From: Echinostoma caproni
Lineage: Eukaryota > Platyhelminthes > Trematoda > Plagiorchiida > Echinostomatidae
Length of the DNA: 29,237 nucleotides
Reading direction: 5' to 3'
Assembly (NCBI GenBank): GCA_900618425.1
Contig: UZAN01043052.1
Coordinates: forward strand, 1-29,237
Below, piece after piece: positions 1 through 9,264 of this stretch (position 1 is the stretch's first letter; each line of letters starts with the position of its first letter). Under the pieces are notes generated by a model that searched no databases, was not told where the DNA came from, and saw only the letters and a list, made by a program, of their open reading frames with translations. A program made the position numbers and the translations under genes.

Positions 1-99
1 ACGTCTGAATCCAGACTGTGTGCCAAACAAATCATGGCACAATAATCTTTATGAAAAAAGAGAAACATTTCATGATTTACATGTAACCGGAATACTGCC

Positions 100-330
100 A
101 GGTTGCCCAGGCAAAGGTAGATGAATTTTCTTGAGGAATCCACAATCGGAGCCTTTCACTGGTCAAAGCCTGACCCGCAAGGCAGCGAAGCGGTGTGTGA
201 AAACGGCAATCCAATGGGGGTCGGTGTCCAGTTCATCGGATCATACACCCATTGGACGGGGTCAAACCCCCAAGGTGCTCAATGCACCTTGATGTCCAAA
301 CAAACCGGTGACCATTGCCACAACTAGGAA
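100..330 (-). repeat. Dispersed repeat, copy 1 (possibly SINE-like)
   Basis: Read on the minus strand, this stretch carries a module (gctgccttgcgggtcagg, then aaaggctccg, then an ttcc-rich end) that recurs at 18855-18930 and 19385-19450 on the plus strand. The flanking sequence contains tRNA B-box-like words (ggtttgacccc). The similarity is patchy and the element ends are not clear. It may be a decayed SINE or the tail of a larger element. No protein is proposed here. Confidence 0.4.
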
Positions 331-2299
331 GTTGTGTGGTTTGTACGCCTCCTCATGGTTAGTTTGGAATCAGGGTTTTAGGCCAACTCCCCTAGGTGAA
401 CTACCAGTGATCCAACAATCCAATTATGACCCCGAATGTCAGCTTTTCGTCCGCTCACTTTGATGGGAAAAACCTCCGTCACGAGAAGGCAGTGAGTATG
501 GGGCTTCTTCAGCAGAGGCTATTAGAAACGCTTGGTCGTATGGGAGCATTTCACGAGGTGCACGGGAAGGGTGATCAGCCGCAACCCTAGACATCCATCC
601 CCGACCATACTGAGGCTTTTGGAGTGCTCTCTTACATTGTCTACTCTCACTAACAAACTTGGATGGGTAATTCGGGTCAAACCCTCTGTGAGTGCGCGCG
701 TCTATCAGTTGATTGTCACATTATAGTTGGAAAAACACAACTTTCGAGTGAGGGATCCGGGATTCAAAACCCTAGATATACACCACTTACAATTTCCACT
801 GACAGCGAGACTCGAGTCTGACTGGTACTTTTACTGAGTTTGTACCAAAGAACTGCAGATTGCATTTAAATGCGGTGGAAATGTTTGTGATAACCGTCAA
901 AGGACACTGGGCAGCTGTTTCGTTCTGTTTGAAACTCGTCAGCAGCGCGTTCGTTTTGTGTCCCTGTCATGACTTGAGCCGCGAATATTTGGGTTGTGAC
1001 CTCAAACCCTTAACCCTGAGCTAAACGGTCGACGGTCATCACCTTGTGCGAACTAACAATCTCTCAAGGAGTGAAACCCACACCGAACATCATCATCAGT
1101 GCTTGGTGCCTGTGAAAAACCGAATAGGCTAATCCATGAATTGACCATCTAAACTGTAGATTGCACCTGAACATAGAGTCTTTAGGACACTCAATCCATA
1201 TCATTTGGTCTTGCCTGATGAGAGAAGTTGACTTAACTTGAATCGATTGCTCTCTTGAGCAGTATCATTTAGTTCAGTCATGGCGGTAAGTTAACATCAG
1301 TTGCAACCTTACTTCATTAGGTTGATTAGTACAGTAGTTACACGCATCATTATAGTATAACATGTTCGTATTACATCAACCTTGCAGGAGACCAATTGAC
1401 TACAAATAGATCCGTAAAAATAGTATCAGTATCAGTTTTATTCAAACTGGTTTGCGGACAACAAGCGGTGAGACTTGTTTTCATTTCCTCTCAAGTATGA
1501 CTTTCACTTCTTGCGAGGTCCTCCACTCGGGCTGCCTCCGCCGCTCACTTTTGGTGTTATCTTCATCGTCCTGTTCTCAGCCATCTTTCAAATTCATTAG
1601 CCTCGGACAAATTAAATGATGATGATGATATCACGTTGACTGCAAACCGGGATGAATAACTAGCCATCGGATCGATGTTGCAGGGATGCTATTCTATGGA
1701 ATGGATACAGGTCCACACAGAACCAGTCTTCAAGACAATCAACACAAGCACATACAGAGGAAGCGAATAACGCTCATCGCTCGGTCAGCGTGACCCTTAC
1801 TCAACAAGAAATTGAGCACCATCTCGCATGTGTAGAACCGATAGATGTGAGGCGTTTGAACAATATTCAACGGACAGAATTGTTGAGTGTCGGGGGCTGG
1901 ACTGTTGTTGTTAGATCACAACAACCGTGGTTTCAATCGGCCGTTGGGGGTTCATTGTCAATCCAATGTTTCATGCCGTCAGAGCAGAGATTAGCCCACA
2001 GAACGTGGCTCACTGATAAACGATCGGGAGCCCTCGAGTGATATAATTTGATCACAAATCCGACTAATACCGACTCCGTGGGTTTGATATCAAACACCGG
2101 GTAATTCTTTACAACTATGCTTGTTTGCGCCATAACAGTAGTTGGTGATCTCGTTGTTTATCAGATCAGGTTTGTTTTGCTGTTTATAGCGTTTTACAGC
2201 CATCCTGGTTTGAGAATTGTCATATTTTGGGCAATTCGAAGTTCATTTGAAAAGCTGGGAACAGCTGTTTGACGTCTTTAGTCCTATAAGGTAATGAAG
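331..2299. other. Non-coding stretch, nothing confidently recognised
   Basis: No exon with good splice sites and no recognisable protein was seen. There is a short ATG/GAT run near 1616-1629 and a perfect 14-bp palindrome gtttgatatcaaac at 2082-2095. An open frame of about 80 codons at 1790-2041 has no recognisable domain and is treated as chance. Upstream exons of the INPP5F gene, which would encode the N-terminal half of the Sac domain, were looked for here and not found. Confidence 0.4.
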
Positions 2300-2810
2300 A
2301 GACCGTGGTTGCTCCCTGGAGCAAGATTACGTTGGTTGGGACATTTGTTACACATTTCACCAAATAGGTTGCCACGGTGAGCAATGGTAGTAGGAGGCAG
2401 GTAGTGGGTGGGATAAAGCCAAGGTTGGTTAAGCCAAGATCTGGCATGATCCCTAACATATTATTGTAATAATAATAAAATATTAATATTATTATTAATT
2501 ATCCCTAACCAGGGGACTAGGTCACATGGGTCCCGTTAGTCTCCCTGGCTGGGTACCTCGGGATGGTTGTAACCGATGGTTAGAGACACTGAGTGATATG
2601 GCTGGGTGTCGTAAACAGTGCATCTTCTCAATTTCTTTGCAACCTTAAACCACTGAAATTCTCCATTTTCTGTTCGACTCTATTTTCATCTTTCCTGTCT
2701 TTTTCCCACTGCTTCATCCAAATGGGCAGCCAAAACATAGCAACCAAAACCGGAGCACGAAGGTTAATGGTTGTACAAACTGAAACTGAACTGTTTTTTT
2801 TTAAAATAAA
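2300..2810 (+). mobile_element. RTE-type non-LTR retrotransposon, 3' end (decayed)
   Basis: This is the extreme C-terminus of an RTE-type reverse transcriptase followed by its 3' untranslated tail. The translation, with frame changes, gives WSK..LVGTF, a relic of the family's RLRWLGH block, and then RWLETLSDMAGCRKQC at 2565-2620, which is the characteristic end of this ORF in flatworm RTE elements. The tail (2640-2795) matches the tails at 23480-23600 and 27780-27960 (both minus) and 26240-26400 (plus), and ends in a gaaactgaact-like run. The reading frame is broken, and the copy is interrupted by a 43-bp AT-rich insertion at 2458-2500. It is non-functional and 5'-truncated, as usual for these elements. 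Confidence 0.75.
2449..2509. repeat. AT-rich 43-bp insertion with 9-bp direct duplication
   Basis: The word atccctaac occurs at 2449-2457 and again at 2501-2509. Between them lie 43 bases that are A/T except for one G and are nearly self-complementary (taataataat ... attattatta). Other copies of the surrounding RTE tail, for example at 17990, run straight through this point. The segment is therefore an insertion in this copy and the duplicated word looks like a target-site duplication. Confidence 0.6.
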
Positions 2811-4196
2811 ACCATTTACTTCCAATGGATATCATTGTATTTTGATACTTTCCGAAGTTTGTACTTATTCGACCAATTTTCTTCGGACTTGGAACTCAAC
2901 AAATCATTAAAGGAAAGGACTAGTTCCACATTCGCTTATCTAAGACACACAGGAGGAAGTAACTAATGGCATGTTCAAGCATTGCTCCTATGCGTTTGTT
3001 GCGTATTGTATATCGAATCAAATTTCACCTATATTTGCGCAGTTTAGCAACGGTCTCGCTCTTGACGGATAATACGTGCTTTCTCAATTTCTGACGGATC
3101 TTTGTATGCGATGCTTCGCTCTCGTCATCTAACAAGCGATGAATCAGTTAGGAACCACTCAGATGGTGCATTTTTTATACACAGTGATTGATACTCGTGT
3201 CCTACCGGTTAATTAACATCAGTGATAATACTGCTACAGTTGAAATTTTCAGTACGGGAGGGAGCATTGAAAGGGACCGTTCAACTCTGCTTATCTGTGC
3301 TATTTTTTGTCAGGATTCACGACGAACTGGATTGTATTGTACTATAAATCACTTGAGCAGTGACTGTGCCGAATCAGAAAATGTGTTCACCGTTAGAATG
3401 GGATAACAAATGAAATGAAAATTAATATACAACAATGATAAAACTGAAATAGGTGATCAGCTTTGCAAGTTTAAAATTAGTTCGTTACGGATCTTCACCG
3501 TGTCAATGAGAATAGGAGCTAGATAGGGAACCGTTGAATAGCGATAAATGTTTATGCGGCTGACGTACTTTCACTAAATTCAAAAGTTATGTTCCGAGAC
3601 TATGGTCGGCTTGATGAACTGGCTGGTCTAAGGGAGCTGGAAACTCCTCAGTTCAAAGCTCTCAACGTGTGACATTGGAGAAACAAGTCCAGAGTGAATT
3701 TTTGTCTTGGAATGCGTTAAGTATTACGCGTTCTTTCCGAAGCACATCACAAACCGAAAGCGTTTCCGATACTTATCACACATTCAATGATTTTGGCTGT
3801 TTGTCTGCCTCATGCAAATGGGGCGAGTAGTTAGGGGCTTTCCTTTCGATTTATCCACAGTAGGTATTGGGATTACCGATTGGTTGGCAATAGTCTTCCA
3901 GCCTACCTGATGTGCAGTAAATGTACAACACGTTGGACACTTTCACTGGTTCGGGGATTTTCCGCTAAATAAGCTGATCACCCTAAATTGTTTTCGCGAA
4001 AAATGAGAAAAATAATTGTCTCAAAAATCGTCTGGGTTTTTTTTGTTGCAAAACTTTTCATCTACACAACCACTTCCGAAACCGGTTATATCAGCCGATT
4101 ACACATGAAATCTGTTTGGTCTACGCTACGTCAATCACGTTTTTTTAACTACCTCAGTTTTTATACTTATCAATTGTCTTATCCTCATTGCACGTT
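2811..4196. other. Non-coding stretch, nothing confidently recognised
   Basis: AT-rich sequence without supported exons. Open frames at 3188-3406 and 3988-4200 have no recognisable domains and no paired splice sites. This is presumed intron or upstream region of the INPP5F gene. Confidence 0.35.
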
Positions 4197-4417
4197 GTAA
4201 GAAAGAAACACGGTGGCGAACAAGCCCGTTTGCTATGATTCTTCTACAAGCGAATACATCACAATTAATTTCAAACTGTTTAATTTTGGGAGGGGGAAAT
4301 CCTGACAGATTCCAAAAGAAGTAATCAGCATTCCAGTATCACGACCAAAGTTTGATGTATTCACATGTAGAAGAATCACGGCAAAGAAGCTTGTTCTCCC
4401 CTGTGTGTTTTTCTTAC
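4197..4417. mobile_element. Small foldback (MITE-like) element, about 221 bp
   Basis: The two ends are inverted copies of each other. The left arm gtaagaaagaaacacgg ... gattcttctacaagcgaatacatca (4197-4261) pairs with the right arm tgatgtattcacatgtagaagaatc ... tgtttttcttac (about 4350-4417). The arms span roughly 65 bp, with about 75-80% identity by eye. The interior is only about 85 bp and has no ORF. No clear target duplication was found. The ends share the gcgaacaagc word with the larger elements at 13438 and 16161, so the families may be related. Confidence 0.65.
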
Positions 4418-4467
4418 TACGTCATATCTTGAAGTTCAGAGTCATTCTAAACAGATGTGATTTTAGA

Positions 4468-4485
4468 AATATATATATATATATT
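4468..4485. repeat. (AT)n microsatellite
   Basis: A short alternating AT run embedded in the palindrome agaaat...atttct, shortly upstream of an exon acceptor. Confidence 0.9.
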
Positions 4486-4546
4486 TCTCCTCGTCTAGTT
4501 CACTTTCCGACTTCTCACTTTCTCTTCCCTCGCACTTCCATTCCAG

Positions 4547-4681
4547 CCATGCAATCGTGATCATCCCGGTGTGGAGAGGCGCAGTGCCAATGGGGCTTCG
4601 TCAGGCTCGAGTCAGAACCCGTTGATCGGTCACGTTCGTCGACATTTACGCAACGCGGCTGGTACAGTGGATCCGAAACTG
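4547..4681 (+). CDS. INPP5F: INPP5F/SAC2 orthologue, internal exon 1 of 4 visible (linker before the Sac core)
   Basis: This 135-bp exon is preceded by a polypyrimidine tract and ttccag, and followed by ctg|gtgagt, a strong donor. It encodes 45 residues in phase 0, beginning PCNRDHPGVE and ending GTVDPKL. The segment is polar and rich in Ser and Gly, with an RRHLRN stretch. It joins in phase 0 to the next exon at 5108. Position rather than clear similarity assigns it: in INPP5F the matching region is a charged, poorly conserved linker just before the KLERR helix of the Sac domain. The two alternative frames across the exon contain stops, while this frame is open from acceptor to donor. Earlier exons, which should encode the N-terminal part of the Sac domain, lie outside the window or were not recognised. 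Confidence 0.65.
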
Positions 4682-5107
4682 GTGAGTTAATTCGCAGTAT
4701 ACATATGTTATTCTCTTTACTCGATTGGCAAGTGATTAAATTGATCACGTTAACCGCCAAGGCACACTGAAGCAGTTTCGTCTTGCGCTTTTAGTAGATA
4801 TCGGTCGATGCATATAGGTCAAACTTCTCATACCGCGAACACATCTTGACTTCCTATGATGCTGCAAGCACTTGATTTCACGCAAACATACTTATTTTTT
4901 TGTTTTGTTTTCGTCTACGCTACTGACTACTTTTAAGTAGGTGAAAAATGTAAACCACATTGTGCAAACAGTTCATCGATCAGCGCAGGTGTCTAAACGT
5001 TGGAATGGCAAATGAAACCTAGAACTTTGTCTGAATGGTTTAAAAACGAAACTCTTGTATAATTTTCTCTCTATTCTCCACCCCCCCTGCCCGCAACCCC
5101 TCATCAG
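4682..5107 (+). other. INPP5F: INPP5F intron (426 bp)
   Basis: A GT-AG intron in phase 0. It starts gtgagt and ends in a C-rich tract followed by catcag. Nothing else is recognised in it. Confidence 0.65.
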
Positions 5108-5152
5108 GCTCATGAACGCCAGAGGGAGAAATACGAGCGCCGCATCCACGAG
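5108..5152 (+). CDS. INPP5F: INPP5F/SAC2 orthologue, internal exon 2 of 4 visible (45-bp micro-exon)
   Basis: A 45-bp exon encoding AHERQREKYERRIHE, flanked by a C-rich tract plus catcag on the left and gag|gtcagt on the right. It is in phase 0 at both ends. The charged helix corresponds to the KEKLERRLLEE helix that directly precedes the first conserved block of the INPP5F Sac domain. Joined to the exon at 8400 it reads ERRIHE-ELSRLL, which keeps the helix going without a break. The exon is very short, so the assignment depends on splice sites, phase and position. The 3.2-kb intron that follows is full of retroelement sequence. Confidence 0.75.
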
Positions 5153-6371
5153 GTCAGTTCTTATACATGCGTGTATGCTACTTCAAACTATAATTTATCC
5201 ATTTTATCGACTTTATGACTAGTGCCATGTGTTCATCATTCCTTTATCGTTGCACAACTGTCTTCTTCTCCGATTACACGATCCTGAAAACCAGATTTTT
5301 TCTTTCCGCTTCAATGTGATTATTCTCGGGACTTGATTCAGTTTGTTCCAAAACTTTCAAGATTCGAGACTAAAGCTTCGGAATTTACGATTTCCGCTGC
5401 AGGAAAACTTTAAATTCAAATTTTTATTATAGGTAAATTACAAAGCTGATCCTTATTTAATCCCATAGGGTCTGTAAACACACTGGGTTCGGTTGATAGT
5501 ACATAGCAAATCATGACGTTCACTCACGGGTGCTGAAAAGCCAAATGTTTCAATGCTTCATCCAGTCGTGACTTGAATAAATCGATGGTTGGTGCACAAA
5601 CAACTTGAGGCGGAAGAGAGTTCCAGGTATTACAAACTCTGAGGCTGAAAGAATGAATCCTGCAGTCTAACCGACTCTTTTGGAACAAAAGTTTAAACGG
5701 ATGTCCTCGGAGGTGACCATTCCTGGAGAGTGATGTTGGATTATTACACGGGTGATTAGATTGATGTAGTATTTGATATACGAGGATCATGTCTCCAGGT
5801 AATCGAAGGTATTCAGATGAATACAGTCCAAGAATATACCGTCTTTTATCGTAGGTTTTAGATTGTAACCCTTTGACCATTTTGGTTGCTGTTCTCTGCG
5901 GACGTTCGAGTGCTTTCTGGTTGCGAATCAGCCATGGATTCCAAGCCTGTATAGTATACTCGGTGTGCGGTCGAGTGTATGATGATAGTAAACGGGGCAA
6001 TAGGTCTGTTTCGAATGATCAAAAAACACGTTTTATTTATCCAACGTGCCATATGGTCTTTGATGACGCTCTTGCGCAATGTGTGGAACATCCAAGATCC
6101 TCACGAACAATAACTCCCAGGTCCTTTTCGTTTGGAGAACGCAGTAATGGTTAAGTTCCAAGTAAGTATGGAAAGCGATTCCTGTGACGTAACGATACAA
6201 CCTTTCATTTCTAAGCATTGAATTCGATGTCATTAGTGATTGGTAAGCTGCTTCGAGAGTTTCCTGTAAGGTTTCATAATCTTCAAGATATTATACCGTC
6301 CTCCATGTTTTGGTGTCGTCAACGAATGATAATACCTCAAGGATAGCCGGTAGGTCGTTTATGAATTGTGT

Positions 6372-6956
6372 TTTGTGTATTGTATTGTGTATAACTTTTG
6401 CAAGCACTGGAGCTCACATTTCAGTTAAAAAGCATACACGCTAACCGTCACAATGTACATAATCAACGGGGAGAAAATTTTTCGCAAGCATGGAGACATT
6501 CATAATCCAAGGTTAAGACACAGTTCACTCATTGTTCGCTCTTTGTTTGTGAGTAGACGAGCGAGATACGGTATGGGTGAATTGCGGTATGCATTAATTC
6601 GAGATGAAATTTGACGAAATTGGGAGCGTGTTGAATGATGGGAACGACAACGTGTCAGTTCTGCATACAATGGGTGGTCCGGATCTGTGAGGATCCTCTC
6701 GGCAAATTTCACACAGGAAGTTACGTGATACTCGGAAAGCTTTACAGCTAATTCATTCACAGGAATGGAAGAGACACGACTAATAATGGTTAGACCGCGT
6801 CGTAAGACTTTGAAGTCCTGTTTGAGTAAACCAGGAAAAATAACCGGGGAACAATAGGGTGAGATGGGGAAAACACATTGATAAACAAAGTAGAAATAAC
6901 TGACTGGGATGCGCGAAACTGCCTGAGCTTTCGTATTTGAAATTAAAGGCTAGGAA
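6372..6956 (-). mobile_element. Second non-LTR retroelement 3' fragment, nested in the CR1-like copy
   Basis: This segment sits between two RT blocks of the CR1-like element that should be nearly adjacent (GVPQGSVLG and INDLP), so it was inserted later. It has the same orientation as its host. Its 3' side ends with a degenerate acaat/acaca tail at about 6372-6400. Exact ends and any target duplication could not be fixed by eye. Confidence 0.6.
6500..6949 (-). pseudogene. Retroelement reverse transcriptase C-terminal fragment
   Basis: An uninterrupted minus-strand frame of about 150 codons with no start of its own. It reads VFPISPYCSPVIFPGLL, then FKVLRRGLTIISRVSS, FAERILTDPDHPLY, STRSQFRQISSRINAYRNS and PYLARLLTN. 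This pattern (CSPV-FPGLL, loss of catalytic motifs, a TTRS-F..L..R-NAYRNS region and a final PYLARLL) is the C-terminus of retroelement polymerases common in trematode genomes. I do not assign a clade. It is a 5'-truncated copy with no RT active site and cannot function alone. The frame is clean from 6949 to the stop near 6500, so it is relatively young. Confidence 0.65.
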
Positions 6957-8172
6957 AGGTACGTACCAAGTACGGATCCTTGTGGAACTCCCCGGACAGC
7001 CTCAGTCAGTCCCGATAGAGAACGATTAGCTCGAAACGATGCGGGACGTTGTGTTTCATTCATAGACAAGGCACCCATAGGGATTAGTAACCGTTTTTAC
7101 GCTGTGAATATCGATCAATAAATTCTGGTTTTATTCTGTCACTGATTAAACAACCAGTCAGAAATCCGTTGAGCTTTGAATATCGTTTTTCCCTTTTGTT
7201 CTCGTTCTCTACTGGATCAAATCGAAATTGCTCTGTTGCAGAATCAATTTTTCAGACATGTCTAAAAATAATCTCGGACCAGTTTACTTCGTTCACATTC
7301 AATCTTTCATTCAAAATTCTGTTATGAGGAAAACCTCGTGAACCCACAGTAGCATAATTATTGGCTTTGTGAGTTTCATATCGTGAACTATCCCAGTAGT
7401 TGCGTTAGGGCGATAAGTGGAACTCTAGCAAGTGTCAGTGTTGTTTTTCGTTATATTCATTTATATATATATACCATCAAAAATTATGTAACGAATTGAA
7501 AAGCCTATCCCAAAGTAAGTAGAATAAATTTGGAAACTGAAGTGAGCAATTTTCTCAGATATTTGGATCGTGTTACTCAGGAAGAGCACCACAGTTGGGG
7601 AGGTTGACAACGAAGCTCACCAATCGCGAGTTGATTTGGAGAAAGAGGAGGTTTTGCGCTTCCTATGCATATATTGCTTGTTCATATCATGTTAATCCAA
7701 ATGCATGACACAAAATAACTTACCTGTCACAAATTCTTCTAATCACAGAGCTCGTTCGACCCATTAGTTTAATCAATTTTACGTTGCACAATCTTTCAAT
7801 ATCCGTGTTACCTAATTGCCGACTTTACCCAGGTGAATTGGTATCACGCAGCCACCCTCAACTGAGCATCGTTCATAGTCTACCCGGCGCCCAAACGTAA
7901 CTATTGCTAACCTCTAGCAGTTGTAGTAAAAGGCGTAAATCTTTTACCTGAGCCGTTTCTATGGGCATACATCCCCTATCCGCGTATTCAATCTCTCAAC
8001 TCCCAATGAGTTTTGGAGATCACTTTCCACAACCAGGCATTTTTTCACTTAACCCACCTTAATGATATCCATGTTCATCTATGGTGTAGTTCTTAAGACA
8101 TTCCAACTTATTGCTTCGGCAATCAACTCATTATGGTGCACAGGTGGTCCCTTACCACGTCTTTCTCTCTCT

Positions 8173-8205
8173 GGTGTGTGTGTGTGTGTGTGCACGCGCG
8201 CGTGT
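8173..8205. repeat. (TG)n followed by (CG)n microsatellite
   Basis: About ten TG units run directly into a short alternating cgcgcg run, a sequence type that can adopt left-handed DNA. It lies about 200 bp upstream of the exon acceptor at 8400. Confidence 0.9.
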
Positions 8206-8399
8206 ATGTGAAAGACATATTCATAGAGTGTCTGCCTGGGGTCAGATTCATCTTTGTGGGATTCCCAAATCATGGGCAAAAAGTTTTGTTTACACTGCAG
8301 TATTGTTATACACCTCATTAGCAGGTAGGCTTTGTTTATCAAACCTAGTCATCTGTACTCGCACTGTCACTTGTCTTTTCATCTCCACTCGGTTCTCAG

Positions 8400-9264
8400 G
8401 AGCTCAGTCGATTGTTACACATGGAAGAGGAGGCATTTTTCTACTTCTCCCCTGGCGGTGGAGATGTGACTAGTTGGACGCAACGAAAACATGCATCCAA
8501 TTACTGGACCGGTCTGTCCGATCCCACCGCTCCAGAATCCGATGGATCGGACACAAACTGGACCCCACAAACACGGCCCAGTTGGCGTCAACCCGTTTGG
8601 CGTCGAGCGGATCATCGCTTTTTCTGGAATTCTCACATAATGACGGAGGCTATTCAGGATGCAGATCGGGTTCTTCGCTCGCAGGGTTTTCCCGACTACG
8701 GGGCCGAACCGCGACTGGATGTGCAAAGCGGTCTGTTTGAATCGCAGATATCCGACCTGGAAGGTCTCATCACACCGATCATTCAGGGTTATGTGGAAAT
8801 GGAGAAGCTCTCCTTACTTCCTACCACATCTGTTTCCGGTGCAAAGAAACCAGTTCCGGTTGTCACACAACACCCCACCTCCGTCCCTTCCAGCCATCAA
8901 AATGAACAACGTGAAGTCACCGTGTACTATTCCCCCATGGGACGTGATCCGAGCCTGGAAGATCGTGGTTCTGTCGTTTTCCACGGTTTGAACGACGCAC
9001 CGCCCCAACCAGAAACAATGCCCACTCCGAATTTGTCCTTGTCTGACTATCCGGACACCAAGGATTTTGGTGTCTCATCCTGCCTGGACGATGTCTCCGA
9101 ACTGGTCACTTCAGTGGCCACGGTAACAGAGCCGTTTGAGCCCCGAACACCAATCGAAGCACCCACCGGTCCAGGTGTTTTCCAGCCTCTGTCGACCAGA
9201 AAATCATCCAGTATGGGTAATATTACTGTGGTTCTAATCTCACGTCGAAGTCGTTTTCGAGCAG
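8400..9264 (+). CDS. INPP5F: INPP5F/SAC2 orthologue, large internal exon: Sac domain core with lineage-specific insertions
   Basis: INPP5F (Sac2) is a Sac-domain phosphatase that removes the 4-phosphate from PI4P on endocytic membranes. This 865-bp exon is preceded by a pyrimidine tract and ttctcag and ends at gcag|gttagt. It encodes 288 codons plus one base. Conserved Sac blocks in order are ELSRLL (8400), FFYFSP..DVTSWTQRK (about 8436-8490), DHRFFWN (8610-8630), PIIQGYVEMEKL (8775-8810) and LISRRSRFRAG (9234 to the end, completed by the next exon). The blocks fit INPP5F better than SACM1L, FIG4 or synaptojanin. Between them are expansions: about 20 extra residues before DHRFFWN, about 25 before PIIQGYV, and roughly 135 Ser/Thr/Pro-rich residues between 8810 and 9230. 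The catalytic CX5R loop is encoded further downstream and is not seen. The open frame is far longer than chance. Confidence 0.9.

Larger units (their letters stand above)
5524..7000 (-). pseudogene. CR1-like reverse transcriptase remnant, 3' two-thirds
   Basis: In the intact element this protein copies the retrotransposon RNA at a nicked chromosomal target. Visible parts, in minus-strand order, are the RT motif GVPQGSVLG; INDLPAILEVLSFVDDTK, in which FVDD replaces the usual FADD and both catalytic aspartates are kept; PNEKDLGVIVREDLG; and an open C-terminal stretch of 158 codons (5524-6000) with AWNPW, ERPQRTATKMV, YLRLPGDMI and NTWNSLPPQVV. The frame changes between 6000 and 6130, the motif region is split by an insertion at 6372-6956, and the N-terminal endonuclease is missing. 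The copy is therefore dead. The long intact C-terminal frame suggests that the damage is not very old. Confidence 0.8.
5440..7440 (-). mobile_element. CR1-like non-LTR retrotransposon, 5'-truncated, interrupted
   Basis: Read on the minus strand, the order of reverse transcriptase blocks is that of a CR1/Jockey-type element: GVPQGSVLG at 6965-6991, then INDLP and the catalytic box FVDD (6315-6326), then EKDLGVIV (around 6091-6131), and the C-terminal ALERPQRTATKMV...WNSLPPQVV region (5524-6000). The sequence between the first two blocks is displaced by another retroelement. The region 7000-7440 is presumed upstream RT sequence but is too decayed to read. Boundaries are approximate. Confidence 0.75.
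5153..8399 (+). other. INPP5F: INPP5F intron (3.2 kb) loaded with antisense retroelements
   Basis: A GT-AG intron in phase 0, from gtcagt to ctcggttctcag. It contains an antisense CR1-like element with a nested second retroelement (5440-7440), a TG/CG microsatellite (8173-8205), and unique-looking sequence at 7445-8170 in which nothing is recognised. An antisense orientation of intronic retroelements is common, because sense insertions more often disturb splicing and polyadenylation. Confidence 0.7.
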
